64,000 nucleotides of DNA from Nitrosophilus kaiyonis. GTDB taxonomy: Bacteria > Campylobacterota > Campylobacteria > Campylobacterales > Nitratiruptoraceae. Shown here in pieces: positions 25,722 to 35,418 of the stretch (within the stretch, counting starts at the first letter, position 1; every line of letters starts with the position of its first letter). Both the position numbers and the translations under genes were made by a program. The notes under the pieces were generated by a model that was not told where the DNA came from, did no database searches, and saw only the letters and a list, made by a program, of their open reading frames with translations. Location: NCBI RefSeq assembly GCF_027943725.1, contig NZ_AP025696.1, forward strand, positions 310,001-374,000. The letters run 5' to 3'.

Positions 25722-26098
25722 CTTCACTTTCTTCGCTCGCTTGATTTTCTTCAAGCGAACAAAGGTATTGCGTAAGCAATAGGAGTTAAACTGCTTTAAC
25801 TCCGTACCTTTGTGAGAAGTTTTTGTTTATGCAAGCCCTATATTGCTTACAATATAGTGGCGAGCATACAAAAACTTAGTTTACCTTAGAGCAAATTTTA
25901 GTTTGTTAAAACAAAATTTGCGGTTAATTTTTATACTCAAAGCTTTCGCTCAGGTACAGGAGAAGCGTTAAGCAAACGCCAACTGCTTGTCGTTTGTAGC
26001 TTCGCACGGCAAAGTGTTTATGCAAAGCAAAGAGATTGCATAGCTTACACCAGTTGCCAAGCAGTTGTTGTCCTAAAGCTTCGCTTTACCCTCGCTCA
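25722..26098 (-). repeat. Mosaic of structured repeat family 1, copy C
   Basis: Read on the minus strand it begins TGAGCGAGGGTAAAGCG, where TGA is the fabG stop, passes through AAGCGAAGCTTT and ACAACTGCTTG, and ends with GAAAATCAAGCGAGCG and GATTTTTGGTTA as in the other copies. In between about 200 extra bases contain further pieces (GACAAGCAGTTGG, CCTGAGCGAAAGC, AGTTAAAGCAG-TTTAACT hairpin). It looks like copies inserted into or recombined with one another. With the heptamer block it fills the 618-bp gap. Confidence 0.7.
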
Positions 26099-26839
26099 CA
26101 TATACATTCCGCCGTTTACTTTGATGATCTCTCCTGTTATATAGCTTGAATGATCGCTTAATAAAAATGCAACTGCTTCAGCCACCTCTTTTGGATCACC
26201 AAATCTTCTAAGAGGTATTTTTTCAATATATGCTTTTTTAATATCCTCTTTTAACTCTTTTGTCATGTCTGTTGCAATAAATCCAGGTGTAATGCAGTTA
26301 AATCTAATACCTCTTGCAGCTCCCTCAAGTGCAAAAGATTTTGTCATAGTTATCATACCACCTTTGCTTGCACTATAATTTACCTGTCCAGCATTTCCGG
26401 TTTCACCAACTATTGAAGAGATATTAACAACACATCCAAATCTTTTTTTACTCATAGCTTTTAAAGCTTCTCTACATCCTATAAAAGCAGATGTTAAGTT
26501 AGCTTTTATAACATCTTCAAAATCTTCTACACTCATTCTTATTGCAAGTTTATCTTTTGTAATACCTGCATTATTCACAAGATAACTAAGTTCACCATCA
26601 CTATCAATTATCGTCTTTATACCTTCAACAAAAGCTTTTTCATCACTTACATCAAATCCTATTACTGCAGCTTCTCCCCCATTTGCTTCTATCTCTTCTT
26701 TTATTTTGTCTGCAGCTTCTGCATTTGATCTATAATTTATCCAAACTTTAAGTCCATATCCAGCCAAAACTTTGGCTATTTCAGCCCCTATTCCCCTACT
26801 TGCGCCAGTAACTAAAACATTTTTTCCACTAAATTTCAT
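26096..26839 (-). CDS. fabG: 3-oxoacyl-ACP reductase
   Basis: NADPH-dependent reductase of fatty acid elongation, SDR family, 247 residues. Cofactor motif TGASRGIG (11-18), NNAG motif, and catalytic YSASK are all present. The stop codon TGA is the first three bases of the structured repeat (TGAGCGAGGG), and the last residues GGMYM are normal for the family (usually GGxYM), so the element has not cut the protein. AGGAGTAAAC precedes the ATG. Confidence 0.97.
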   Translation of the reverse strand: MKFSGKNVLVTGASRGIGAEIAKVLAGYGLKVWINYRSNAEAADKIKEEIEANGGEAAVIGFDVSDEKAFVEGIKTIIDSDGELSYLVNNAGITKDKLAIRMSVEDFEDVIKANLTSAFIGCREALKAMSKKRFGCVVNISSIVGETGNAGQVNYSASKGGMITMTKSFALEGAARGIRFNCITPGFIATDMTKELKEDIKKAYIEKIPLRRFGDPKEVAEAVAFLLSDHSSYITGEIIKVNGGMYM

Positions 26840-26859
26840 GTTTACTCCTAATTTGGTTT

Positions 26860-26985
26860 ATTGAACATTAGTCATTAGTAATTAGTCATTGGTAATTGGT
26901 AATTAGGAAGTGGCCTCTTCTCCGCTATCCCGCTTCCCTACTTCACACCTTCCCCACTTCACAGCTTCTCTACTTCACTCCTTAA
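26860..26985. repeat. Heptamer-type intergenic repeat block
   Basis: TTAGTCA/TTAGTAA/TTGGTAA words then CCGCTTCCCTACTTCACACC words ending at the gpmI stop codon. Confidence 0.7.
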
Positions 26986-28463
26986 ATTAATGGTTTATCC
27001 ATCTCTTTTGGAATTTCTAGTCCCATTAACTTTAAAACAGTTGGAGCGATGTTACTTAATCCTCCAGGTTTTACCTCTTCCACTCCATCTGCCATTACAA
27101 AGCACCAAACATCACCAACAGTATGATTTGTAAGAATATTTCCATTTTCATCTCTCATTTTCTCACAATTACCATGGTCACTTGTTATTACTAAATTATA
27201 CTCTTTATCTTTTGCTTTTTTTATAATTTTCATAAGCTCTTTATCAACGGCTTCAACTGCTTTAATTGCTGCTTCATAATTTCCAGTATGTCCAACCATA
27301 TCCCCATTTGCAAAATTTACTACTATAAATTCATATCCTTCATCCATTGCTTTTAATACTGATTTACCTACTTCTGGAGCAGACATTTGTGGTTTTTCAT
27401 CATATGTTTTTACATTTGGACTTGGAATCAAAACCCTTGTCTCATTAATATATGGCTCTTCAATACCACCATTGAAGAAAAATGTCACATGTGCATATTT
27501 TTCAGTTTCGGCTGTATGAAATTGATCAAATCCAGCTCTGCTTATAACCTCAGCCAATGTATTTTTTGGAACAGTTTTCTTAAAAATCACTGGATAAGGA
27601 AAAGTTTCATCATATTCAACTATTGTTGTGATATTTAAATTTAATTTTTTTCTTTCAAACTCATTAAAATCTTCATCACCTAAAGCCCTAACAATCTCTC
27701 TCATTCTATCACTTCTAAAATTTATAAATAAAACTCCATCATTATCTTCCATACCATTATACCAATCAAAAGCAACTGGTTCTATAAACTCATCAGTTGT
27801 ATTTTTATCATACTGCTCTTTTATATAATCCTCAATTGATAGTTTAGTTTTTGGCTTTGCCTCAACAATTGCACGATATCCTTTTTCTACTCTATCCCAT
27901 CTTTTATCTCTATCCATTGTATAAAATCTGCCACTAACTGATGCTATTTGTGCATTTTTTACATTATCTTTTAACTGTTTTACATATTTTAATGCACTTT
28001 TAGGATCCACATCTCTTCCATCAGTTATTGGATGTAAAATAACCTCTTTATATTTTGATGCAATATTTGCTATCGCGATAAAATGATCGATATGAGAATG
28101 AACTCCACCATCGCTTAAAAGACCTACAATATGCAATCTTTTAGATTTTTTTAAAAGATTTTGAAAAGTTTCATCTTTCTCAAAAGAGCCATCTTCTAAT
28201 GCAAGAGATATCCTAACTAAATCTTGATATAAAATCCTCCCACTGCCAATTGTCATATGGCCTACTTCACTATTCCCCATCTGGCCTTCTGGAAGCCCAA
28301 CACTCATTCCATAAGTTTTTATCAAAGAGTATGGAACATTTTCAAATAGATACTTATATGCCTCTTTTTTTGCATTTTCAAAAGCATTATACTCTTTGCT
28401 TGGGTTATATCCTATACCATCAGTAATAACTAAAACTGTCTTATTCACATTTTTAGAATTCAT
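26982..28463 (-). CDS. gpmI: 2,3-bisphosphoglycerate-independent phosphoglycerate mutase
   Basis: Interconverts 3- and 2-phosphoglycerate with a manganese-dependent alkaline-phosphatase-type mechanism. From the ATG at 28463 it has 493 residues. D15 and the phosphoserine S65 (GNSEVGHM) are visible, with later metal motifs DGRDVDPKSA, NFRSDRMRE and TSDHGNCE. An in-frame TTG at 28478 is possible, but AAGG eight bases upstream favours the ATG at 28463. It complements the gapA-pgk-tpiA genes at 46-49 kb. Confidence 0.95.
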   Translation of the reverse strand: MNSKNVNKTVLVITDGIGYNPSKEYNAFENAKKEAYKYLFENVPYSLIKTYGMSVGLPEGQMGNSEVGHMTIGSGRILYQDLVRISLALEDGSFEKDETFQNLLKKSKRLHIVGLLSDGGVHSHIDHFIAIANIASKYKEVILHPITDGRDVDPKSALKYVKQLKDNVKNAQIASVSGRFYTMDRDKRWDRVEKGYRAIVEAKPKTKLSIEDYIKEQYDKNTTDEFIEPVAFDWYNGMEDNDGVLFINFRSDRMREIVRALGDEDFNEFERKKLNLNITTIVEYDETFPYPVIFKKTVPKNTLAEVISRAGFDQFHTAETEKYAHVTFFFNGGIEEPYINETRVLIPSPNVKTYDEKPQMSAPEVGKSVLKAMDEGYEFIVVNFANGDMVGHTGNYEAAIKAVEAVDKELMKIIKKAKDKEYNLVITSDHGNCEKMRDENGNILTNHTVGDVWCFVMADGVEEVKPGGLSNIAPTVLKLMGLEIPKEMDKPLI

Positions 28464-28544
28464 ATAAATAACCTTCAAATATATAAAATTTATACTTATA
28501 AATTTATCAGTGAAATTTTAGTAATATTTCACTTTATTAAAGAT

Positions 28545-28795
28545 TAGGTGACAATTGGTCATTAGTCATTGGTAAGATTTAGTGATAGTGGATTAGTGGA
28601 ATAGGAGCATAGCAGGTAGAATAGATTATAAGCGGAGAAGCAGAGAAGCTGTGAAGTAGCCAATGTCAAAAACTTCAAGTTTCAAGTTTGAAGTTTCAAG
28701 TAATAAATAAATTTCTAATTCCAAAATCCAAATTACGATTCATGAATTACGAATCACGAAACAAAGTGTCCAATGTCTAATTAACAAATTTAAAA
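28545..28795. repeat. Long word-repeat block in gpmI-mraY divergent gap
   Basis: TTGGTCATTAGTCATTGG, AGTGATAGTGG, AGCGGAGAAGCAGAGAAGCTGTGAAG (in pieces), AACTTCAAGTTTCAAGTTTG, then CAAAATCCAAATTACGATTC words and CAATGTCTAAT. It is the approximate reverse complement of the block at 25.5-25.7 kb. This fills the 326-bp gap; no clear promoter for mraY stands out. Confidence 0.75.
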
Positions 28796-28804
28796 TGGAG
28801 CGTT

Positions 28805-29869
28805 ATGTTATATTGGTTTTATAGACATCTTGATATAAATCTTTTTCAATATATAACAGTAAGGGCTGGATTTGCTTTTTTTATAGCATTTATTTTAACA
28901 CTCATTTTAATGCCAAAATTTATAAAATGGGCTCAAGAAAAAAATGCAAGCCAACCTATATATTCTCTTGCTCCAAGCAGTCATAAAACTAAAGCAAATA
29001 CACCTACAATGGGTGGGCTTGTTTTTCTTTTTACTACAATCATTGCTTCAATCTTAACAGTTAAGCTTAATAATATTTATGTAATAGGAGCAATTTTAAC
29101 TTTAATGCTATTTGCTTTTATTGGAATAAAAGATGATATTTCAAAAATTGTTAAAAAAGAGAATCAATCTGGTCTATCTCCAAAAACAAAAATAATATTA
29201 CAGACAATTTCAGCTATTTTTATTTCTGGATTATTATATTTTTTATCTTCACTGCCAACATCATTTTATATTCCATTTTATAAATATCCACTCTTTGATA
29301 TGAAAATCTTTTCAATTCTTTTTTGGACACTTGTAATAGTTGCAACTTCAAATGCTGTAAATTTAACTGATGGACTTGATGGACTAGCAACAGTTCCTTC
29401 TATTTTTGCTCTTGCAAGTTTAGGAATATTAGTTTATATTACAGGACATGCAGTTCTAAGTAGCTATCTATTACTACCAAAAGTTACTGGCGTTGGAGAG
29501 GTAACAATAATTGCTGCTGCACTTGCTGGAGCATTAATAGGATTTTTATGGTATAACTGCCATCCAGCAGAGGTTTTTATGGGAGATAGCGGTAGCTTAT
29601 CAATTGGCGCTTTTTTGGCATATATGGCAATTATTTCAAAAAGTGAAATACTTCTTATAATAATAGGCTTTGTTTTTGTTTTGGAAGCAATGTCAGTAAT
29701 ACTTCAAGTTGGAAGTTATAAGTTAAGAAAAAAAAGAGTATTTTTGATGGCACCAATACATCACCATTTTGAGCAAAAAAACTGGAAAGAGAGCAAAATA
29801 ATTGTTAGATTTTGGATAATTGCTCTAATTTCAAATATAATAGCACTTATAACTTTGAAAATCAGGTAA
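28805..29869 (+). CDS. mraY: Phospho-N-acetylmuramoyl-pentapeptide transferase
   Basis: Makes lipid I from UDP-MurNAc-pentapeptide and undecaprenyl phosphate. 354 residues with about ten membrane helices. Signature motifs: [10 protein letters not shown], the metal-binding FMGDSGSLS, and the histidine motif MAPIHHHFE near the C-terminus. It is 3 bp from murD, so the two form an operon. AAATGGAGCGTTATG gives the start. Confidence 0.97.
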   Translation: MLYWFYRHLDINLFQYITVRAGFAFFIAFILTLILMPKFIKWAQEKNASQPIYSLAPSSHKTKANTPTMGGLVFLFTTIIASILTVKLNNIYVIGAILTLMLFAFIGIKDDISKIVKKENQSGLSPKTKIILQTISAIFISGLLYFLSSLPTSFYIPFYKYPLFDMKIFSILFWTLVIVATSNAVNLTDGLDGLATVPSIFALASLGILVYITGHAVLSSYLLLPKVTGVGEVTIIAAALAGALIGFLWYNCHPAEVFMGDSGSLSIGAFLAYMAIISKSEILLIIIGFVFVLEAMSVILQVGSYKLRKKRVFLMAPIHHHFEQKNWKESKIIVRFWIIALISNIIALITLKIR

Positions 29870-29872
29870 GAT

Positions 29873-31099
29873 ATGGTCTCTTTATTTGGATATGGAAAAA
29901 CAACAAAATCTATTGCTATTTTCTTAAAAGAGAAAAATATCAAAACAGTAATTTATGATAATATTGAAAAAGAGTTTGTAGATGAAAATGGCATACTTCA
30001 TAAACCTTTTAATTGTTTTGATCCAAACTCATCTTCATTAGAAATTCCAAGTCCAGGTATTCCACCAAGTCATTTTGCAATTAAAAAAGCAAAAAATCTT
30101 ATCAGTGAATATGACCTTTTTTTATATGATCCTTTAAATCTTTTTGATAAAAAACCTTTTACTATATGGATTAGTGGAACAAATGGAAAAACTACTACAA
30201 CCCAAATGATTGAACATATTTTAAAAGATAAAAATGCAATGAGTGGTGGAAATATTGGAACCCCTTTAGCTATGTTGGATAGAGATGCAAAAATATGGAT
30301 ACTTGAAACAAGCTCGTTTACCATTCATTATACAAAATATGCAAAACCCAATCTTTATATTCTTCTTCCTGTTAGTGAAGACCATATCTCTTGGCATGGA
30401 AGCTATAGTGAATACAAAGATGCGAAAACAAAACCTATAAAAATGCTAAATGAGGGAGAAGTTTGTATCATACCTAAAGAGTTTAAAGATATAAGCAGTT
30501 ATGGATATAAAATCATATATGAAAATTCAGAGGATATTGCAAACTTTTTTAATTTTGATATAAAAAAAATAGAATTTAAAGAGCCTTTTTTACTTGATGC
30601 TTTACTTTCACTTTCAGTATCAAAGATATTATTTGATGAAGAGAATTTTGAAAAAATTAATAGCTTCAAAATGGCTCCTCATAAACTTGAAGAGTTTTAT
30701 GATTTGCAAAATAGGCTTTGGGTAGATGATAGTAAAGCAACAAATATTGATGCTACAATATGGGCACTGCAAAGATATAAAAATAAAAAAATATATCTCA
30801 TTTTAGGAGGAGATGCAAAGGGGGCTGATTTAAAGCCTCTTTTTAAAATTTTAAAAGATTTAAATATTAGAATATATGCTATAGGAAAAGAAGGTAAAAA
30901 TATTGAAAATCTCTCAAAAAAATATAAAATTGAGTGTGAAAATACTATTTTCCTTGAAAATGCTGTTAAAAAAATAAAAAATCTTTTAAAAAAAGATGAA
31001 GTTGCACTGCTTTCTCCAGCTTGTGCAAGTTTAGACCAATTTAGTTCTTATAAAGAAAGAGGAGAAAAATTTAAAAAATTTGTATTAAGTCAAATTTAA
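29873..31099 (+). CDS. murD: UDP-N-acetylmuramoylalanine--D-glutamate ligase
   Basis: Adds D-Glu to UDP-MurNAc-Ala in peptidoglycan synthesis. 408 residues, slightly shorter than the E. coli enzyme. The ATP loop is SGTNGKTTTT (101-110), followed by GGNIGTPL, and the C-terminal domain has DDSKATNIDAT and LGGDAKGAD. It is the second gene of a mraY-murD pair and ends 34 bp before a tRNA gene. Confidence 0.96.
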   Translation: MVSLFGYGKTTKSIAIFLKEKNIKTVIYDNIEKEFVDENGILHKPFNCFDPNSSSLEIPSPGIPPSHFAIKKAKNLISEYDLFLYDPLNLFDKKPFTIWISGTNGKTTTTQMIEHILKDKNAMSGGNIGTPLAMLDRDAKIWILETSSFTIHYTKYAKPNLYILLPVSEDHISWHGSYSEYKDAKTKPIKMLNEGEVCIIPKEFKDISSYGYKIIYENSEDIANFFNFDIKKIEFKEPFLLDALLSLSVSKILFDEENFEKINSFKMAPHKLEEFYDLQNRLWVDDSKATNIDATIWALQRYKNKKIYLILGGDAKGADLKPLFKILKDLNIRIYAIGKEGKNIENLSKKYKIECENTIFLENAVKKIKNLLKKDEVALLSPACASLDQFSSYKERGEKFKKFVLSQI

Positions 31100-31133
31100 T
31101 ATTTTTTTTCATATAATTTCAATCCACATTCAA

Positions 31134-31209
31134 GGCCAGGTAGCTCAGTCGGTAGAGCAAGGGACTGAAAATCCCTGTGTCGGCGGTTCGATTCCGCCCC
31201 TGGCCACCA
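31134..31209 (+). tRNA. tRNA-Phe (GAA)
   Basis: 76 bases including an encoded CCA. Acceptor stem GGCCAGG/CCTGGCC, D-loop with TCAGTCGGTAGAGC, anticodon loop CTGAAAA with anticodon GAA, T-loop GGTTCGATTCC. All four arms pair. Confidence 0.97.
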
Positions 31210-31374
31210 CTCTCAAAACCCCAGAAAAAACAAAACTCCAAAGAATTTTAAAAAGATTTAAGTTTAATATTTTTTACCTATTATTCCTACACATATATTT
31301 TAGACCACTTCATATAAGTTTTATATAAAAATCCATATATAAATATTTATCAAAAATTTGATTTTTTTACAGAT

Positions 31375-31401
31375 TAATAATTTTTAAATTTTATCCGATA
31401 A
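31375..31401 (+). promoter_or_regulatory. Possible sigma-28-like promoter before GGDEF gene
   Basis: TAAT, 16-base spacer, CCGATAA. The -10 half and the spacing equal those of the pilin-operon site at 6168-6194; the -35 differs by one base from TAAA. Confidence 0.3.
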
Positions 31402-31421
31402 TAATATTAATGGATTTGTGA

Positions 31422-31427
31422 TAGAAT
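31422..31427 (+). promoter_or_regulatory. Extended -10 box before GGDEF gene
   Basis: TGA-TAGAAT about 45 bases upstream of the start of the diguanylate cyclase gene; an alternative sigma-70 start point. The rest of the 263-bp gap after the tRNA shows nothing else. Confidence 0.4.
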
Positions 31428-31472
31428 TCGTTTTTATGTGAATAAATATTTTTAAAAAATAAAGGAACAGCA

Positions 31473-32537
31473 ATGGAAAAAAAGAGCTGTACAATAACCC
31501 AAAAATTAAAAAGTGGAGAAAAATTTACAAAAGAAGATGTAAAAACTATAATGAATATTGTTAGACAAGAGATGAATTTTATGATACGAAATAATATTTT
31601 AATAACTCCAAATAATTATGAAAGATGGTTTTATGTGTTTTGCTATATCGTAGAATCAAAACAAGAGCTAAATGATTTAGAGATTCTTGGTCTATTTAAA
31701 GAGATTTATGATGAGCCGTATGATGAAGTAAAAGAAAAAAGAGAAGAAAAAGAGGCTGTAGCTCCTAAAGGCTTTGTAAAAAAACTTAATAAAATTGCAG
31801 AGGCTATCGATAAAAAGCTTCTTGAAATTATAAACAGTATTGATAAACATAATGATAATATAGAATCTCATACAGAATCTATTATAGAAAATTCATCTGA
31901 AATTGATCATGAAAAAATTATGGAATCTGTTAATAAAATTATTCAAGAATTAAATGATTTAAAAGAGGAAAACAGATCATTGACTCAAGAGCTAAAAAGA
32001 TATCATAATGATGTAATTTTACTTCAAGAAGAGCTAAAAATTGCAAAAACAGAAGCTGAAATTGATTTTCTAACTGGGCTTGTTAATAGAAGAAGATTTG
32101 AAAGAGCTCTGCTTGAATTATTAAATGATCTTCAAACAAAAGATTATCCATTTTCTTTGTTGTTATTAGATATTGATGATTTTAAACTCATAAACGATAC
32201 ATACGGTCACCCTGTTGGAGATACAGTTTTACAAGAAATAGCTACTATTTTAAAAACTTTTTTAAGAGCAAATGCTATTCCTTCAAGAATTGGTGGAGAA
32301 GAGTTTGCAGTGATTTTGCCAGGATCTGAACTTGAAGAAGCCGAACACATTGCTCAAAGATTAAGAAGAGCTATAGAAAATAGAACTTTTGATCATAGTA
32401 ATTTAAAAGTTACTGCAAGCTTTGGAGTTACACAAGCCAAAAAAACAGATACTTTAGAATCTATTTTTGATAGAGTAGATAAAGCTTTATATGATGCTAA
32501 AAAAATGGGCAAAAACTGCGTAGTGGCTATTGATTAG
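31473..32537 (+). CDS. Diguanylate cyclase (GGDEF domain)
   Basis: 354 residues. The C-terminal GGDEF domain (from LTGLVNRRRFE, about 195, to the end) has the active site GGEEF at 274-278 and substrate motif DIDDFKLINDTYGHPVGD, so it should make cyclic di-GMP from GTP. No RxxD inhibitory site is seen before GGEEF. The N-terminal half is a helical sensor-like region without a membrane segment, with a coiled coil leading to the catalytic domain. AAAGGAACAGCA precedes the ATG. It could control attachment or pilus functions; the input signal is unknown. Confidence 0.92.
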   Translation: MEKKSCTITQKLKSGEKFTKEDVKTIMNIVRQEMNFMIRNNILITPNNYERWFYVFCYIVESKQELNDLEILGLFKEIYDEPYDEVKEKREEKEAVAPKGFVKKLNKIAEAIDKKLLEIINSIDKHNDNIESHTESIIENSSEIDHEKIMESVNKIIQELNDLKEENRSLTQELKRYHNDVILLQEELKIAKTEAEIDFLTGLVNRRRFERALLELLNDLQTKDYPFSLLLLDIDDFKLINDTYGHPVGDTVLQEIATILKTFLRANAIPSRIGGEEFAVILPGSELEEAEHIAQRLRRAIENRTFDHSNLKVTASFGVTQAKKTDTLESIFDRVDKALYDAKKMGKNCVVAID

Positions 32538-32544
32538 ACTTCTT

Positions 32545-32565
32545 AGGGCTTTTGCCCTCTTTCTT
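32545..32565 (+). terminator. Weak terminator after GGDEF gene
   Basis: AGGGC-TTTT-GCCCT followed by CTTTCTT, eight bases after the stop codon. Confidence 0.5.
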
Positions 32566-32623
32566 AAAAAATCTTAAGTTTATGATAAAATTATAAAAAA
32601 TTTTTATCAAAGGTTAATAATTT

Positions 32624-33934
32624 ATGAAAAAAAAGCTATTTGTTGTCTCACTTGGATGCACTAAAAATCTTGTTGATACAGAAGTAATGCTTGCAAAACT
32701 TAAAGATTATGAAGTTTGCTCAAATGTAAAAGATTCTGATGTTATTATAGTAAATACATGCGGATTTATAAATGCTGCAAAAGAAGAAAGCCTGCAAACA
32801 ATTTTTGAACTTCATAATCAAAGAAAAAAAGACTCTATTTTAGTAATGGCAGGATGTTTAAGTGAAAGATACAAAGAGGAGCTTCAAAAAGAGTTAAAAG
32901 AGGTTGATATTTTCACAGGAGTTGGAGACTATAGCAAAATAGATAAATTAATAAAAGAGAAAAAAAATAGTTTCAGCCAAAAACCATATCTTATAAAAGA
33001 TGAAGAAAGAATTATTACAGGTTCAAATTTTCATGCATATATAAAATTAAGTGAAGGATGCAATCAAACATGTAGTTTTTGTGCTATACCATCTTTCAAA
33101 GGAAAACTGCAATCAAGAGAAATTGTTCAAATCTATAATGAGATAAAAAGATTAAAAGAGAAAGGTTTTAACGATTTTACATTTGTTTCACAAGATAGCA
33201 GCTCATATTTGAGAGATTTTAAAATCCAAAATGGTCTTATTAAACTTGTTGAAAAAGTTGAAGAGATTGAAGATATAAATGCAAGGATATTATATCTTTA
33301 TCCATCAACAACTACACCAGAACTTATAGAAAAAATAGCTAACTCAAAAACAGTATATAACTATTTTGAGATGCCTATACAGCATATCAGTGATAAAATG
33401 TTAAAAATTATGAAAAGAGGCGCTGGTAAAAAAAGAACGCTAGATCTTCTTGAAAAAATGAGAAAAGTTGAAAATTCATTTTTAAGAACATCTATAATAG
33501 TTGGTCATCCAGGAGAAACAGATGAAGATTTTAATGAACTTTGTAAATTTTTAGAAGAGTTTGATTTTGATAGGATAAATGTATTTGCATATTCAGATGA
33601 AGAGGGAACAAAAGCATATGAAATGAAAGAGAAAATACCAAAAGATATAATTGAAGAAAGACTCTCTATCATCCAAGAAATTATTGATAAAAAGGTTGAA
33701 AAAAGTTTAAAAAAAGATTTAAATAGAGAAATTGAAGTGATTTTAGAAGGAACAAGTGGGGAAAGTGAGCTTTTATTAAGTGCAAGAAAAACTAATTGGG
33801 CCCCAGAAGTTGATGGAGAAATTTTAATTAATGAGAGCGAAATAAAAGATTTAAAAGTTGGAAATAGATATAAAGTTTTAATAAATGATATTGTTGATAA
33901 TAAATTAATAGGTAAAATTATCGCTAATGGATAA
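32624..33934 (+). CDS. rimO: Ribosomal protein S12 methylthiotransferase
   Basis: Radical SAM enzyme that methylthiolates an Asp of ribosomal protein S12. 436 residues. N-terminal MTTase domain has SLGCTKNLVDTE, radical SAM cluster Cys are C146, C150 and C153 (GCNQTCSFC), and a C-terminal TRAM domain follows. SLGCTKNLVD distinguishes it from MiaB, which is also present at 37-38 kb. Its end overlaps tilS by 8 bp, so the two genes are coupled. Confidence 0.95.
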   Translation: MKKKLFVVSLGCTKNLVDTEVMLAKLKDYEVCSNVKDSDVIIVNTCGFINAAKEESLQTIFELHNQRKKDSILVMAGCLSERYKEELQKELKEVDIFTGVGDYSKIDKLIKEKKNSFSQKPYLIKDEERIITGSNFHAYIKLSEGCNQTCSFCAIPSFKGKLQSREIVQIYNEIKRLKEKGFNDFTFVSQDSSSYLRDFKIQNGLIKLVEKVEEIEDINARILYLYPSTTTPELIEKIANSKTVYNYFEMPIQHISDKMLKIMKRGAGKKRTLDLLEKMRKVENSFLRTSIIVGHPGETDEDFNELCKFLEEFDFDRINVFAYSDEEGTKAYEMKEKIPKDIIEERLSIIQEIIDKKVEKSLKKDLNREIEVILEGTSGESELLLSARKTNWAPEVDGEILINESEIKDLKVGNRYKVLINDIVDNKLIGKIIANG

Positions 33935-34934
33935 AGAGTTTTTAGAAAAAGATATCATAAATATTTTAAAAAATAGAAAAAATCTTTTAGCATTTTCGGC
34001 AGGAGTTGACTCTACTGCTCTTTTTTTTCTACTGCAGGAAAAAGGTATTGAATTTGATATAGCAATAGTAGATTATCAATTAAGAAAAGAGTCAAAACTT
34101 GAAGTTGAATATGCAAAAGATTTAGCAGAAAAATTTAATAAAAAAATATTCATAAAAACAGCTCCAATAACTCCTCCTTCTATTGAAAAAAAAGCAAGAG
34201 ATATAAGATATCAATTTTTCAAAGAGATAATAGATAAATACTCATATGAAAATCTTTTAACTGCTCATCAGTTAAATGATCAGCTTGAGTGGTTATTGAT
34301 GCAACTTACAAAAGGTGCTGGACTTGTGGAAATACTTGGAATGGAAAAAATTGTAAGATTTGAAAATTATAGCCTTATCCGCCCTTTACTTTATATATCA
34401 AAAGAGGAGTTAAAGAATTATCTTGATAATAAAAAAATAAAATATTTTATAGATGTTTCAAATGAAGATATAAACATTACAAGAAACTATTTTAGAAAAG
34501 AGTTTTCAGATAAACTCATAAAAAAATATAAAGAGGGGATAAAAAAAAGTTTTTTATATCTTCATCAAGATAAAGAGATTTTAGTTAAAGATCTTAAATT
34601 TGTAAAAATTGATAATCTTTTTATTGCAAAAAATCAAAATAGTGATATTAAAAATATTAGAATTATTGATAAAATATTAAAAAAACTTGGATATATTCTC
34701 TCAAAAAATCAAAAAGATGAGATATTAAAACAAAAAAATATAGTTATTGGCTCGAAATTTTCTATCTCTTTAAATGATAAATTTATATTTATCTCTCCTT
34801 TTATAAAAACAAAAATGGAAAAAGAGTTTAGAGAAAAATGTAGAGTTTTAAAAATCCCTCCAAATATAAGAGGATATATCTATAAAGAAAAAATTGATCT
34901 AAAAACTATTCAAGAAAATATACAACAGCTGTAA
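33927..34934 (+). CDS. tilS: tRNA(Ile)-lysidine synthase
   Basis: Converts the wobble C of the tRNA-Ile CAT anticodon to lysidine. 335 residues, of the short type without the long C-terminal domains. The ATP pyrophosphatase loop is SAGVDST (24-30), where many members have SGGxDS. YLRKE-like motif appears as DYQLRKESKLE and the later TAHQLNDQLEW is typical. It overlaps rimO at its start, and its 3' end overlaps the convergent PilO-like gene by 29 bp. Confidence 0.93.
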   Translation: MDKEFLEKDIINILKNRKNLLAFSAGVDSTALFFLLQEKGIEFDIAIVDYQLRKESKLEVEYAKDLAEKFNKKIFIKTAPITPPSIEKKARDIRYQFFKEIIDKYSYENLLTAHQLNDQLEWLLMQLTKGAGLVEILGMEKIVRFENYSLIRPLLYISKEELKNYLDNKKIKYFIDVSNEDINITRNYFRKEFSDKLIKKYKEGIKKSFLYLHQDKEILVKDLKFVKIDNLFIAKNQNSDIKNIRIIDKILKKLGYILSKNQKDEILKQKNIVIGSKFSISLNDKFIFISPFIKTKMEKEFREKCRVLKIPPNIRGYIYKEKIDLKTIQENIQQL

Positions 34935-35409
34935 ATTTTAGATCTATTAAATGATCATTTTTTTCAAAAATAATTGGATATTCAAATTTTATTGGCATAG
35001 AGTTTTCATTTATATATTTTATGAGATCATACAATTTTTTAGGTGTATCAATTTTCATATCAACTATATATGATTTTTCTATTAAATCTTCTTTGCTTTT
35101 TGTATAAAGCTTTTCAATAACAACACTTTTTGCATATAAAGAAAAAAGATTTTCAAGGTCTATTTTGTCAAGATTTTCATGCATATACCTTAGATATTTA
35201 TTATAGCCTCTCATAGAAGCATAAATGTCATCAAGATTTTCTTTTATATTTTGCAAATTTTTAATCTCTTGTTTTAAATTTTCAATATTTTCTTGATTTT
35301 GTGTATTTTTTTTAATATCTGGAATTATCAAAAAAGTACCTATAAAATAAAAAAGAAACAGAATTGCAATGATTATAGATAAAAATTTTATTTTTTGTTT
35401 TGAACTCAT
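34906..35409 (-). CDS. PilO-like membrane protein (tentative)
   Basis: 167 residues: short cytoplasmic N-terminus, one membrane helix (IIIAILFLFYFIGTFLII), a coiled coil (ENIENLKQEIKNLQNIKENL), then a small alpha/beta domain (MKIDTPKKLYDLIKYINEN). This is the architecture of PilO/GspM inner-membrane proteins of type IV pilus or type II secretion systems. It follows a PilN/GspL-like gene by 9 bp. The sequence is too diverged for certain naming. The stop lies inside the end of the tilS coding region. Confidence 0.65.
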   Translation of the reverse strand: MSSKQKIKFLSIIIAILFLFYFIGTFLIIPDIKKNTQNQENIENLKQEIKNLQNIKENLDDIYASMRGYNKYLRYMHENLDKIDLENLFSLYAKSVVIEKLYTKSKEDLIEKSYIVDMKIDTPKKLYDLIKYINENSMPIKFEYPIIFEKNDHLIDLKFTAVVYFLE

Positions 35410-35418
35410 TTTTTATGC

